DNA of 7,299 nucleotides from Dehalococcoidia bacterium (GCA_002730485.1 PCAH01000062.1:1-7299); one strand, 5' to 3'. Numbered from the stretch's first letter, positions 1-6,810 are shown. A program made the numbers and translations. Notes: generated by a model from the sequence alone, not told the origin.

Positions 1-345
1 CTGCCAGACCATCATCTCTTTGATGAGCTGTTCTTCGCTCTCTTCCAGGGCCAAACGCAGAGAGGGACGGCGTTGGTACAGGAGGTCCATCCCGGTGGCT
101 GCCTGAAGCTCTTCCACCAGAGGCTGGAAGGCTTTGTAGCTCTCCAGTCCAAATGCAAAGGATTCGCCGGGGGTGAACTCGGTGCCCAAGAGGCTGATGA
201 ATCCGGTGGCGTGGGCAGTGGAGCCGCTGCCGAAGGATTCGCGCTCCAAGAGGCCTACTTTGATGCCTTCTCTTGCCAGGTAATAGGCTATTGCGCAGCC
301 AATTGCGCCCGCACCGATGACGACTACGTCAAATTTCTCTGCCAT
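1..345 (-). CDS. FAD-dependent oxidoreductase, DAO (D-amino acid/glycine oxidase-like) family, N-terminal part
   Basis: The minus strand is open from an ATG at 345 to the window edge, giving the first 115 residues; the rest lies outside. The product starts MAEKFDVVVIGAGAIGCAIA, a Rossmann beta-alpha-beta fold with the dinucleotide motif GAGAIG at residues 11-16. The acidic residue ending the second strand (LLERE, Glu34) should bind the FAD ribose. The segment GSGSTAHATGFIS (39-51) matches the Ser/Thr-rich pyrophosphate-contacting loop of DAO-type enzymes. Members oxidise amines, amino acids or sarcosine-like substrates with FAD, usually in the cytoplasm; the substrate cannot be told because the substrate domain is missing. 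A GGAG lies about 10 nt before the start. It sits 117 nt downstream of the SDR gene on the same strand and may be co-transcribed with it. The family is secure, the exact function is not. Confidence 0.85.
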   Translation of the reverse strand, partial: MAEKFDVVVIGAGAIGCAIAYYLAREGIKVGLLERESFGSGSTAHATGFISLLGTEFTPGESFAFGLESYKAFQPLVEELQAATGMDLLYQRRPSLRLALEESEEQLIKEMMVWQ

Positions 346-410
346 ACGAAATCAGACTCCGATTAAGGGGATGGCAGGAATTATGCGAGGGGCACGTGTA
401 GCTGTCAACA

Positions 411-424
411 CGGGCGAGAGCCCG
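411..424. other. Small GC hairpin between the two minus-strand genes
   Basis: CGGGC-GAGA-GCCCG forms a perfect 5-bp stem with a GNRA-type loop (as read on plus) in the 117-nt gap between the SDR stop and the FAD oxidoreductase start. There is no T-run on either side, so it is not a convincing terminator. It may be an mRNA-processing structure or chance. Confidence 0.25.
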
Positions 425-462
425 CTTGGTTAGGCCGAAAGGAAGACGAGGTCAGGGGGACT

Positions 463-1344
463 TTAAGCGGCTACCAGTTCAGGAGCGGTGGCAACAGGCA
501 CTTCAAACTCGACGCCGGTGAGCTTGGAACTCACTTTCCAGAGCGCTGTCTGTAGGTCCTCGTCGTAGCTGCGTTTCGACGAACGGACCGAGCGCTTTTT
601 GACCATGTATTTGCCGGAGAGCCCCTCCATGTCTGGGGAAGATGCGGTGTATACAGAGGTCCGAGCGCCCTCTTCAACGCTGATGCCGCGCACGCCCAAC
701 AGGAAGTTTCCCAAGCTGCCCATGAGTCCATTGTTGGTCAGGAAGTTTGTCGCAACCAGGCCTGGGTCAAGGGCGTTGGCCGTTACACTTGTGCCCTTGA
801 GTCTGCGCGCCAGTTCGTAGGTGAAGAGGACGTTGCACAACTTGGATCTTGAGTAAGCCCGCCAGCCAAAGTAGCGGTTGGGGGAATGAGCATCTTGAAC
901 ATTGAGTCGGCCTACTTTGTGGGCAGAGGACGCCACATTGACGATCCTGGCTGAAGCGGTATCCACCATCACATCCAGCAGGAGATTGGTCAGCATGAAG
1001 TAGGCGAGGTGGTTCAGGGCGAAGGTCTTTTCAATGCCGTCGACGCTTTTCTCGCGACCAAAGTGCAGGGCTCCTGCGTTATTCACCAGGACGTCTAACT
1101 TTTGATGCCGTTCTTTGAAGCTCTTGACCAAATCCCGTATCTGTTCCTGGGAGGAAAGGTCTGCCACCAAGAACCCCACGTGCGGGTTGCCCGTCTCTTC
1201 GCGAATGTCGATGGCAGTGACGGCGCACTTGGCCGGGTTGCGACCGACGATTATGACATTTGCGCTCATGTGGGCCAATTCGAGGGCGGTGACACGACCG
1301 ATGCCTGCTGTGGCACCGGTGACCAGGCATGTCTTTCCGAACAT
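463..1344 (-). CDS. Short-chain dehydrogenase/reductase (retinol dehydrogenase/WWOX-like classical SDR)
   Basis: This gene encodes a cytoplasmic NAD(P)-dependent oxidoreductase of 293 residues. The visible SDR landmarks, in order, are the cofactor motif TGATAGIG (9-16), GRN with Arg35 (suggesting NADP(H) preference), ADL with Asp62, NNAG (88-91), Asn111, VNVASSAH with the catalytic Ser at 139/140, YSRSK with Tyr164 and Lys168, and DPGLVAT (193-199). The full Asn-Ser-Tyr-Lys tetrad is present, so it should be active. The wide Ser-Tyr spacing and long C-terminus resemble retinol-dehydrogenase-like SDRs acting on hydrophobic alcohols, aldehydes or ketones; the substrate is unknown. I chose ATG at 1344 because the fold begins directly after it (MFGKTCLVTG). 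An in-frame GTG at 1395 behind GAGG would add 17 residues outside the fold and remains possible. The gene diverges from the plus-strand operon and lies upstream of the FAD oxidoreductase. Confidence 0.9.
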   Translation of the reverse strand: MFGKTCLVTGATAGIGRVTALELAHMSANVIIVGRNPAKCAVTAIDIREETGNPHVGFLVADLSSQEQIRDLVKSFKERHQKLDVLVNNAGALHFGREKSVDGIEKTFALNHLAYFMLTNLLLDVMVDTASARIVNVASSAHKVGRLNVQDAHSPNRYFGWRAYSRSKLCNVLFTYELARRLKGTSVTANALDPGLVATNFLTNNGLMGSLGNFLLGVRGISVEEGARTSVYTASSPDMEGLSGKYMVKKRSVRSSKRSYDEDLQTALWKVSSKLTGVEFEVPVATAPELVAA

Positions 1345-1577
1345 TGCCTGAGACCTACAAGATAATTTTACGGTCAACTGCGCCTCCGGGCTCACTGAGC
1401 CTCAAATTATTCTATAATCGTCTCGAAAATCGTACTTGAATACAACCCCAAGACCGAGTGCTTATTGGCCCAATCCCGTGGCCCAGACGGACCAATATTT
1501 CCACCAATCGACCCATTGTCCAGAGTATATGACCAATCACCGTTGGGTGTGGGTGCGGACCGGGGTTGGACATCAAT

Positions 1578-1600
1578 TTGATTCCCTAGATTGATTCCCT
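1578..1600 (+). repeat. Tandem direct repeat TTGATTCCCT, 13-nt period
   Basis: The decamer TTGATTCCCT occurs twice, at 1578-1587 and 1591-1600, separated by AGA. The second copy is followed by CAGGCCCAGGGAGTAATC, so GATT-CCCT faces AGGG-(AGT)-AATC as an imperfect dyad. Its place about 90 nt before the first operon gene would suit a regulator binding site, but no regulator is encoded nearby. Confidence 0.4.
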
Positions 1601-1678
1601 CAGGCCCAGGGAGTAATCTGATGCTCGGTAAAGTCGGACGCAACCAATATTCGGCTCCACCAAAAGATACGGCTGACC

Positions 1679-1683
1679 GGAGA
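1679..1683 (+). promoter_or_regulatory. Ribosome binding site fixing the start of the ACAD-like gene
   Basis: GGAGA is followed by a 6-nt spacer and ATG at 1690. It decides between this start and the upstream TTG at 1591, whose extra 33 residues have no ACAD similarity. Confidence 0.65.
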
Positions 1684-1689
1684 TATCAA

Positions 1690-2931
1690 ATGGATTTCGA
1701 GTTAAAGGCTCTGACGGAGCAGGGAAAGAAAATGGTCGAGTTGGCTGAAAAGCACGCCGCTGATTTTGCCGTTACTGCGGCAGAGCATGACCGCAACGGG
1801 ACTTTCCCGATTGAGAACGTCACCGCCATGAAGAAGAGCGGTTTCGCTGCCGCCGGAGTGCCCCAAGAATTTGGCGGCATGGGAGTCACTTCCGTCCACG
1901 ACTGCATCGTGGCCCTGAACCGTCTTGGTCGGGGCGAGGCATCAACGCCGCTGGCCTACACCATGCACCTATCCAGAACTCTCAGCACCGCCCGGGCCCT
2001 GCGCCTGGCCATCGCCTCAGGAAACCAGGTAAGGCAGCAGCGGTCCGAAAAGATGCTGAAGAAGATCGGCTCCGGTGAACTGTTTATCACCGTAGCCAAT
2101 TCTGAACGGGGAGCCGATGTCCGCACATCCAAGACCCAGGCCTCCAAGACCGACGGCGGTTGGTTGTTCAATGGCACCAAGACCTTTGCCACCGGATCGC
2201 CCGCCGCCGACGTGCTGGCCATCAGGGCCAGGTACGTGAATGAGGCCGGTGAGGAGCGGATGGGGGCGACCATAGCGCCCATCGACAGGCCCGGTGTAGA
2301 GATATTGGACAACTGGGACGGCCTGGGGATGCGCGCTTCCGGCAGTCACGATGTGGTCTTCACCGATTACTTTGTCGCCGACGATGAGTTTGACGACACG
2401 GGAAAATACGGGGAGTTCAATGCCCCATTCCTAGCCCTTGGAACGAACTCCAGCATGGGTCTTTCATCGATCTTCCTGGGTATCGCGGAGACGGCTCACG
2501 AATTGGCTATTACCGCCATCAAGGGTCGGGACGGCGGCCTCCACTACCCCATGAATCAGGTGAGCATCGCAGAGAATGAGATCGACCTGGCAGCCGCGCG
2601 GGGCATCTTGAGTCGCGGTGCCCAGTTCTATGATGAGTACTACCAAACAGATCTAGCAGAGCCGGTGGGCGAGATCGACAACTCTCCAGAAACGGCATTC
2701 AAGATAATCAAGAACGGCGCCTGCACCAAGAAGGTCGTAATGGAAACCGCAGCCAAAATCGTTGACCGTTGTGTCACTCTGTACGGCGGCAGCGCTTACG
2801 TTGCCAACAGCCCCATGGCCAAGTTGTACCGGGACGTTAGAGCTGGTCAGTTAATGCAACCCTGGGCCAGTAATCAAGCTACTGAATTGATCGGCAAGGT
2901 TTCATTGGGCCTGGACCCAAACAAAGACTAA
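1690..2931 (+). CDS. Acyl-CoA dehydrogenase-fold flavoprotein lacking the usual catalytic glutamate (possible flavin monooxygenase type)
   Basis: The product is 413 residues, the usual length for the acyl-CoA dehydrogenase (ACAD) superfamily, and probably cytoplasmic and FAD- or FMN-binding. An N-terminal helical domain carries PQEFGGMG (58-65). The middle beta domain has ANSERGADV (136-144), GTKTFATG (162-169) and GLGMRASGSHDV (211-222). A C-terminal helical domain ends with YGGSAYV (365-371) and KLYRDVRAG (378-386). Aligned by eye to medium-chain ACAD, the base Glu of the IYEGT motif is Gln390 (LMQPW). The alternative position used by isovaleryl-CoA dehydrogenase falls on Gly257. Loss of both is seen in oxygen-using relatives such as DszC-type monooxygenases, so plain beta-oxidation is doubtful. 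I chose ATG 1690 because GGAGA lies 6 nt before it; a TTG at 1591 would add 33 unlikely residues. It is the first gene of the operon. Confidence 0.88.
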   Translation: MDFELKALTEQGKKMVELAEKHAADFAVTAAEHDRNGTFPIENVTAMKKSGFAAAGVPQEFGGMGVTSVHDCIVALNRLGRGEASTPLAYTMHLSRTLSTARALRLAIASGNQVRQQRSEKMLKKIGSGELFITVANSERGADVRTSKTQASKTDGGWLFNGTKTFATGSPAADVLAIRARYVNEAGEERMGATIAPIDRPGVEILDNWDGLGMRASGSHDVVFTDYFVADDEFDDTGKYGEFNAPFLALGTNSSMGLSSIFLGIAETAHELAITAIKGRDGGLHYPMNQVSIAENEIDLAAARGILSRGAQFYDEYYQTDLAEPVGEIDNSPETAFKIIKNGACTKKVVMETAAKIVDRCVTLYGGSAYVANSPMAKLYRDVRAGQLMQPWASNQATELIGKVSLGLDPNKD

Positions 2932-2959
2932 TAGACCCAGGAATCTTGGGAGAGTAATA

Positions 2960-3916
2960 ATGGCTGGTAACAACATCACTTTTGGCGTAAACCTCTCGGT
3001 GGACAACTACTGGGACGTGCCCGAGTTTGCCCGTCGGGCCGAGGATATGGGTTACGGCCGGGTCACCATGGGTGAACACATCATGGACGGCAACCCGCCC
3101 AGACCCACCGTGCTCAACCTGCCAGCCATGGCCGCCGCTGCCGGAGCCACCAGAGACCTGCGGGTGATGACCGGTATAGTCGTCGCGCCTCTATATCATC
3201 CGGTGACGTTGGCCAAGATGGTCGCCAGCGTCGATCAGGTGTCCGGAGGGAGACTCGACTTTGGCATCGGTATCAGCGGCCAGAGGGGCACCAAGATCGA
3301 GTTCGATGCTGTCGGTGTTGATGTCCACACCAGGGGCAAACGCACCAACGAGATGCTCGACGTGATGAAGCGACTGTGGACCGAGGAGCATGTCTCGCAC
3401 CACGGTGAGTTCTTCGATTTTGACGATGTCACATTGCTGCCATTTCCGGCCCAGAAGCCGTACCCGCCGATCTGGGTGTCGGGACGCAGCGAAGCGGCCA
3501 TGCGCCGGGCTGGGGTGATGGGTGACGGCTGGTATCCATACCTGTTCACCGTGCGCCGCATCAAGGCCGGCAACGAGATGGTCCGCCAGTATGCCGCCGA
3601 AGCAGGGCGAGACCTGACCAACTTCAAGTGGGGATTGAACCAACCAACGGCCATCTCTGCTGACGGCTCCCAGGCCATGGCGTTGGCTGTCTCCAACGTG
3701 GGAGATCGCTATGTGACTCCAGACCGGAGCGCGGAGAGCATTGCCCAGGCCGTGTGCATTGCCGGCACTGCCGAGGACTGTATCAAGGCTGTGGAAGAGC
3801 GTATCGATGCCGGTGTGGAACACATCAACCTGGGATTCCTAGCCTCAGAACCCGACGATTTCTATCGGCAGATGGAGATGTTCGCGGCCCACGTCATGCC
3901 CCAATTCCAAGACTAG
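2960..3916 (+). CDS. LLM-class flavin-dependent oxidoreductase (luciferase-like, probably F420-dependent)
   Basis: This 318-residue protein belongs to the bacterial luciferase-like (LLM) TIM-barrel superfamily, which includes FMN-dependent monooxygenases and F420-dependent dehydrogenases or reductases. The first strand is ITFGVNL (6-12). It is followed by GEHIM (38-42), the conserved LYHPVTLAKMVASVDQVSGG (78-97) leading into RLDFGIGIS (98-106), RTNEMLDVMKRLWT (128-141), PYPPIWVSG (167-175) and GDGWYP (188-193). The HPV..AK...D..S.GR signature and the GDGW motif are typical of the F420-type subgroup, but FMN cannot be excluded by eye. The start is supported by GGGAGAG 5 nt upstream. The gene follows the ACAD-like gene, which ends in tandem stops (TAATAG), after 28 nt. 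Next to that gene and a hydrolase it probably oxidises or reduces the same compound or a derivative; the substrate is unknown. Confidence 0.92.
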   Translation: MAGNNITFGVNLSVDNYWDVPEFARRAEDMGYGRVTMGEHIMDGNPPRPTVLNLPAMAAAAGATRDLRVMTGIVVAPLYHPVTLAKMVASVDQVSGGRLDFGIGISGQRGTKIEFDAVGVDVHTRGKRTNEMLDVMKRLWTEEHVSHHGEFFDFDDVTLLPFPAQKPYPPIWVSGRSEAAMRRAGVMGDGWYPYLFTVRRIKAGNEMVRQYAAEAGRDLTNFKWGLNQPTAISADGSQAMALAVSNVGDRYVTPDRSAESIAQAVCIAGTAEDCIKAVEERIDAGVEHINLGFLASEPDDFYRQMEMFAAHVMPQFQD

Positions 3917-3933
3917 AGTCGCCAACCGACTCT
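3915..3933 (+). other. Intercistronic hairpin between the LLM oxidoreductase and CocE hydrolase genes
   Basis: AGAGTCG (3915-3921) and CGACTCT (3927-3933) form a perfect 7-bp stem with loop CCAAC. The stem overlaps the LLM stop codon and ends 8 nt before the AGAGGG ribosome binding site of the next gene. It has no following T-run, so it is not a full terminator; it could adjust mRNA stability or relative expression. Confidence 0.45.
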
Positions 3934-3949
3934 CAACGCGAGAGGGATC

Positions 3950-5695
3950 ATGCCTGAATCCATTTCTTTGAAGATCGAAAGTAACGTTGCCGTGGCCATG
4001 AGAGACGGCGTCACCCTGTACGCTGACATCTATAGACCTGAGGGCGACGGCCAGTTCGCAACTATTCTGCAGCGGACGCCCTACGACAAGACCACCAGTC
4101 TGACCAATACGATGCTGGACCCCATCAGGGCAGCAAAAGCGGGGTTCGCAGTGGTGATTCAAGACACCCGCGGCCGTCACTCTTCCGAGGGCGAGTTCTA
4201 CGCCTTTCGCGATGACATCAATGACGGCTACGACACCGTGGAGTGGGCCGCCGCTCAACCCTGGTCCACCGGCAAGGTTGGCATGTTCGGTGCCTCATAC
4301 GTGGGTGCCACCCAATGGCTGGCGGCAATCTCCAGACCACCCCATCTGGTGACCATCGCCCCCACCGTCACGGCGTCCAACTACCACGACGGCTGGACCT
4401 ACCAGGGCGGCGCGTTCGAACTGGGCTTCAACATGTCCTGGACGCTGCTCCAATTGACCCTGGCCAATTTCAGGAACGTCTCTGGGGTCGAGAACATACC
4501 CCTGGAGCGGCGCAAACATCTGATCCATGACGTGGACCACATGACCGAGGGATTTGAGTTCCTTCCCACCAAGGACTTCCCTGGCTTGGACTCCGGCCTG
4601 GCCAAGTACTACTACGACTGGCTGGCCCACCCTGACTTTGATGATTACTGGCAGGAATTGTGCATCGAAGACCACCATGCGGAGATTGATGTCCCCGCCC
4701 TGCATTTTGGCGGGTGGTACGACATATTTCTGGGCGGCACCATCCGCAATTATCTTGGGATGAAAGAATCCGGAGCGAATGAGACTGCCAAGTCCGGACA
4801 AAAGTTAGTGATCGGCCCCTGGGCCCACGGAGCTCGCGGTTCCACGATGGCCGGTACTTACTACGCCGGAATCATGGCTGACCCGATAGCCATAGATATT
4901 GACGGCATACACCTCCGCTGGTTCGACTACTGGCTCAATAACAACAGGAATGGCATCACCGAGGAAGCTCCGGTGCGCATCTTCGTCATGGGCGACGATG
5001 TGTGGCGAGAGGAGCAAGAATGGCCGTTGGCCAGGGCCGTTGAAACCAAGTACTACCTACATAGCGCTGGCAAGGCCAATTCAAAGAACGGAGATGGCAC
5101 CCTCAGCACGGATAGGCCGCAGGGAGAAGCCGCCGACGTATTTCTTTACAATCCAGCTGACCCGGTTCCCACCACAGGCGGTGCCCTCTGCTGCAACCCC
5201 AACTTCGCCGCCAACGGAGCCTACGACCAGAACCGGGTGGAAGACCGCCAGGATGTGCTGGTCTACTCCACACCGCCTCTGGATCAGGATATTGAAATCA
5301 CCGGCCCCGTAACGGTCTCTCTGTGGGCTTCCACGTCAGCCAAGGACACGGACTTCACCGCCAAGTTGGTTGATGTGTGCGAGGAAGCCTGTGCCAGGAA
5401 TCTGACCGATGGGATAATCCGCGCCCGTTACCGCGATTCAATGTCCAACCCGATATTGGTCGAACCTGGAAGGGCCTACCGCTATGACATAGACCTGTGG
5501 GCAACCAGCAACGTGTTCAAAGCCGGTCACAGAATCCGATTGGAGATCTCCAGCAGCAACTTCCCAAGGTTTGACCGCAACACCAATACCGGCAATATCA
5601 TCGCCGAGGACACGGAACTTAAGCCGGCACTGCAGACGGTGTTCCACGACCGTCAGCAGGCATCATATGTGAGCCTGGCAATCGTACCCAGGTAA
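3950..5695 (+). CDS. CocE/NonD-family serine hydrolase (X-Pro dipeptidyl-peptidase S15 fold)
   Basis: The product is 581 residues, the normal length for cocaine-esterase-like hydrolases, which cleave ester or amide bonds. The alpha/beta hydrolase core starts with AMRDGVTLYADIYRP (16-30). The oxyanion Tyr is in RTPYDK (Tyr45), the nucleophile in GASYVG (Ser116), the acid in GGWYD (Asp258) and the base in GPWAHG (His293). These line up with Tyr44, Ser117, Asp259 and His287 of Rhodococcus CocE, so the enzyme should be active. A helical cap lies at about 145-240. A C-terminal jelly-roll domain spans about 350-580, with DVLVYSTPPL (435-444), ITGPVTVSLWAST (450-462) and the ending GHRIRLEISSSNFPRFDRN (526-544). 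No signal peptide is seen, so it is probably cytoplasmic. ATG 3950 follows AGAGGG and lies 33 nt after the LLM gene. Relatives also include cephalosporin-type acylases and X-Pro peptidases; the natural substrate is not evident. Confidence 0.93.
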   Translation: MPESISLKIESNVAVAMRDGVTLYADIYRPEGDGQFATILQRTPYDKTTSLTNTMLDPIRAAKAGFAVVIQDTRGRHSSEGEFYAFRDDINDGYDTVEWAAAQPWSTGKVGMFGASYVGATQWLAAISRPPHLVTIAPTVTASNYHDGWTYQGGAFELGFNMSWTLLQLTLANFRNVSGVENIPLERRKHLIHDVDHMTEGFEFLPTKDFPGLDSGLAKYYYDWLAHPDFDDYWQELCIEDHHAEIDVPALHFGGWYDIFLGGTIRNYLGMKESGANETAKSGQKLVIGPWAHGARGSTMAGTYYAGIMADPIAIDIDGIHLRWFDYWLNNNRNGITEEAPVRIFVMGDDVWREEQEWPLARAVETKYYLHSAGKANSKNGDGTLSTDRPQGEAADVFLYNPADPVPTTGGALCCNPNFAANGAYDQNRVEDRQDVLVYSTPPLDQDIEITGPVTVSLWASTSAKDTDFTAKLVDVCEEACARNLTDGIIRARYRDSMSNPILVEPGRAYRYDIDLWATSNVFKAGHRIRLEISSSNFPRFDRNTNTGNIIAEDTELKPALQTVFHDRQQASYVSLAIVPR

Positions 5696-5714
5696 TCGAT
5701 TAGGGGACAAAATC

Positions 5715-6239
5715 ATGCCGGAAGAAACATCAGAGGAATGGGAAGCCCACGAAAGGGTTTCAGGCGACCCGCTCCGTGAGTGGTATTCCAACGAGATCTG
5801 GGGACAGCGGGCCACCGATGATGACGCCCTGTTTGAGGTAATGAGCCTGCAGGTGTTCCAGGCCGGGCTCACTTGGCGTATGGTCCTATCCCGTCGAGAC
5901 CGTTTCCGGGCCGCCTTTGCTGACTGGAGAATCAGTGATGTAGCAGCAATGGAGCCATCGGATGTGGAGCACCTGAGAAAGGATCCCGGCATCATACGCA
6001 ACCGCCAGAAGATCAATGCGGTGATTACCAACGCTGGAGTTATACAGGGAATCCAAGAAGAATACGGCACCTTCTGCGATTGGTTCTACAAAGTGTTACC
6101 CGGCACCGATTATCCCTCTTTGCAAAAAGAACTGCGAGCCACTTTCAAATTCATGGGGCCAGAAATCTCTCGCATGTGGCTGATGGCTTCAGGCCGAATC
6201 ACCCGCGAGGAGGGCGACAAATACGACCCAACTGGCTAA
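5715..6239 (+). CDS. Divergent DNA-3-methyladenine glycosylase I (Tag) family protein without zinc ligands
   Basis: This 174-residue protein aligns almost without gaps to E. coli Tag, a base-excision glycosylase for 3-methyladenine. Matching segments are DPL..(W)Y with Tyr24 at Tag Tyr16, WG (29-30), DDDALFEVMSLQVFQAGLTW (35-54) with Trp54 at Tag Trp46, DPGIIRNRQKINAVITNA (90-107) in the HhH region, and FKFMGP (144-149). Important differences are clear. The Tag zinc ligands Cys4, His17, His175 and Cys179 have no equivalents (His17 is Ser25), and the base-recognition Glu38 is Gln46. The protein is therefore in the family but may not excise 3-methyladenine in the standard way. It starts 19 nt after the hydrolase gene behind AGGGGA, so it is probably the last operon gene, an unusual partner for catabolic enzymes. 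No clear terminator follows. Confidence 0.85.
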   Translation: MPEETSEEWEAHERVSGDPLREWYSNEIWGQRATDDDALFEVMSLQVFQAGLTWRMVLSRRDRFRAAFADWRISDVAAMEPSDVEHLRKDPGIIRNRQKINAVITNAGVIQGIQEEYGTFCDWFYKVLPGTDYPSLQKELRATFKFMGPEISRMWLMASGRITREEGDKYDPTG

Positions 6240-6365
6240 GCCCGCACAACCGCTACCAACATATCTACCAAGCCCTTTTACCGGTTCCATTTCCCCCGAC
6301 AACAAGTCTACTGAATGCAGATCAAAGACTTGTGAGATTGGACACATTTCAGTTTTTGCCTGCCT

Positions 6366-6391
6366 TTAACGATATTTCCGAGTATCGTTAA
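6366..6391. repeat. Perfect 9-bp inverted repeat (operator-like or hairpin)
   Basis: TTAACGATA (6366-6374) and TATCGTTAA (6383-6391) are exact reverse complements around the 8-nt loop TTTCCGAG. The stem is AT-rich and the following sequence TACATG is not a T-run, so it is a poor terminator. The symmetric 26-bp layout would suit a dimeric repressor, but no nearby start codon or clear promoter uses it. Confidence 0.5.
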
Positions 6392-6681
6392 TACATGTTT
6401 ATATATCCTTTTAGAAACAGGACGTGTAAACCTCGGCTGAAATAGACGACTTACAAATGGAGCCTACGTAGACTGGATAGAGTCGTTCTATTGCAATAGT
6501 GCGCTTGGCCATCCTGCAGCATCTGTGCCAGGTGGTTTTACTCGTTGAGGATTACCACTCGGGTTCCACGTTATCGGACTTCACTGCGATGACTTGGGCG
6601 TACTTCAGATAGCCCGCGAATTTGGAAGTGCATCTATATTCTTGAATCGCATCCTGAAGTGATGGTTAAAAACATTGCTAA

Positions 6682-6711
6682 ATGGGCTGATGCCAGATGT
6701 TTATAGCCCAT
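6682..6711. repeat. 7-bp inverted repeat with 16-nt loop
   Basis: ATGGGCT (6682-6688) and AGCCCAT (6705-6711) are exact reverse complements. It lies about 65 nt before the TTGACA promoter. It may be a regulator site or chance. Confidence 0.25.
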
Positions 6712-6775
6712 CATTACAGCGAAATTTATTGTCCGATATGTTAATGACGTATCATTTCAGGAAAGTCAAAAAATG

Positions 6776-6805
6776 TTGACAAAATAGAATTAGAATTGCT
6801 ATCGT
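6776..6805 (+). promoter_or_regulatory. Sigma70-type promoter with extended -10
   Basis: A perfect -35 TTGACA lies at 6776-6781. After an 18-nt spacer comes the -10 TATCGT (6800-6805, 4 of 6 bases), preceded by TGC (6797-6799), which makes an extended -10. The predicted transcript starts near 6811-6813 and runs into the terminator at 6856-6890. No other site in the window has so complete a promoter. Confidence 0.6.
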
Positions 6806-6810
6806 CGGCG

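Larger units (their letters stand above)
1396..1689. promoter_or_regulatory. Divergent intergenic region between the SDR and the four-gene operon
   Basis: These 294 nt separate the minus-strand SDR from the plus-strand operon and must hold or neighbour promoters for both. A perfect TATAAT lies on the plus strand at 1413-1418 but has no good -35 box at the right distance. On the minus strand TATAGA (1411-1416) is a possible -10 for the SDR, with only a poor -35. Possible regulator sites are a direct repeat TTGATTCCCT at 1578-1587 and 1591-1600, and ACCAAT at 1491, 1503, 1532 and 1643. A minus-strand open frame here (1407-1643) looks non-coding. No promoter can be placed with confidence. Confidence 0.45.
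6240..6775. other. Intergenic stretch with no recognisable gene
   Basis: About 540 nt that are visibly AT-richer than the operon. All six frames are broken into pieces of roughly 40 codons or less, except the 3' shadow of the Tag frame. Short open pieces exist, for example plus strand from a GTG at 6500 (about 37 codons) and minus strand ending near 6546 (about 36 codons, without an ATG), but none has a good ribosome binding site or a familiar motif. A perfect inverted repeat at 6366-6391 and a weaker one at 6682-6711 are listed separately. It may contain decayed gene remnants. Confidence 0.5.

Noticed and set aside
1345..1395. GTG start at 1395 for the SDR, behind GAGG
   Set aside because: It would add 17 residues before the first Rossmann strand, and the standard fold begins at the ATG at 1344. 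Kept only as an alternative.
1407..1643. Minus-strand 78-codon open frame between the SDR and the ACAD-like gene
   Set aside because: Composition rich in Gly, Pro, Ser and Asn, no recognisable motif, and it occupies the region expected to hold divergent promoters. I treat it as chance.
1591..1689. TTG start at 1591 giving a 33-residue N-terminal extension of the ACAD-like protein
   Set aside because: The extra residues do not look like ACAD sequence, while ATG 1690 has GGAGA at ideal spacing and the fold starts there.
2937..2950. CCCA/TGGG mini-hairpin just before the LLM gene, touching its ribosome binding site
   Set aside because: Only 4 bp with a 7-nt loop; too weak to support a translational switch.
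3191..3823. Long minus-strand open frame (210 codons) opposite the LLM oxidoreductase
   Set aside because: It is an antisense shadow of a well-supported gene, rich in His and Leu, with no motif and no promoter.
4295..4801. Minus-strand open frame (168 codons) opposite the CocE hydrolase
   Set aside because: Antisense shadow: the plus strand here encodes the catalytic nucleophile and acid of the hydrolase.
6080..6391. Plus-strand 103-codon frame overlapping the end of the Tag-like gene
   Set aside because: Most of it lies out of frame within the Tag-like gene and the rest is low-complexity run-on into AT-rich DNA; no ribosome binding site.
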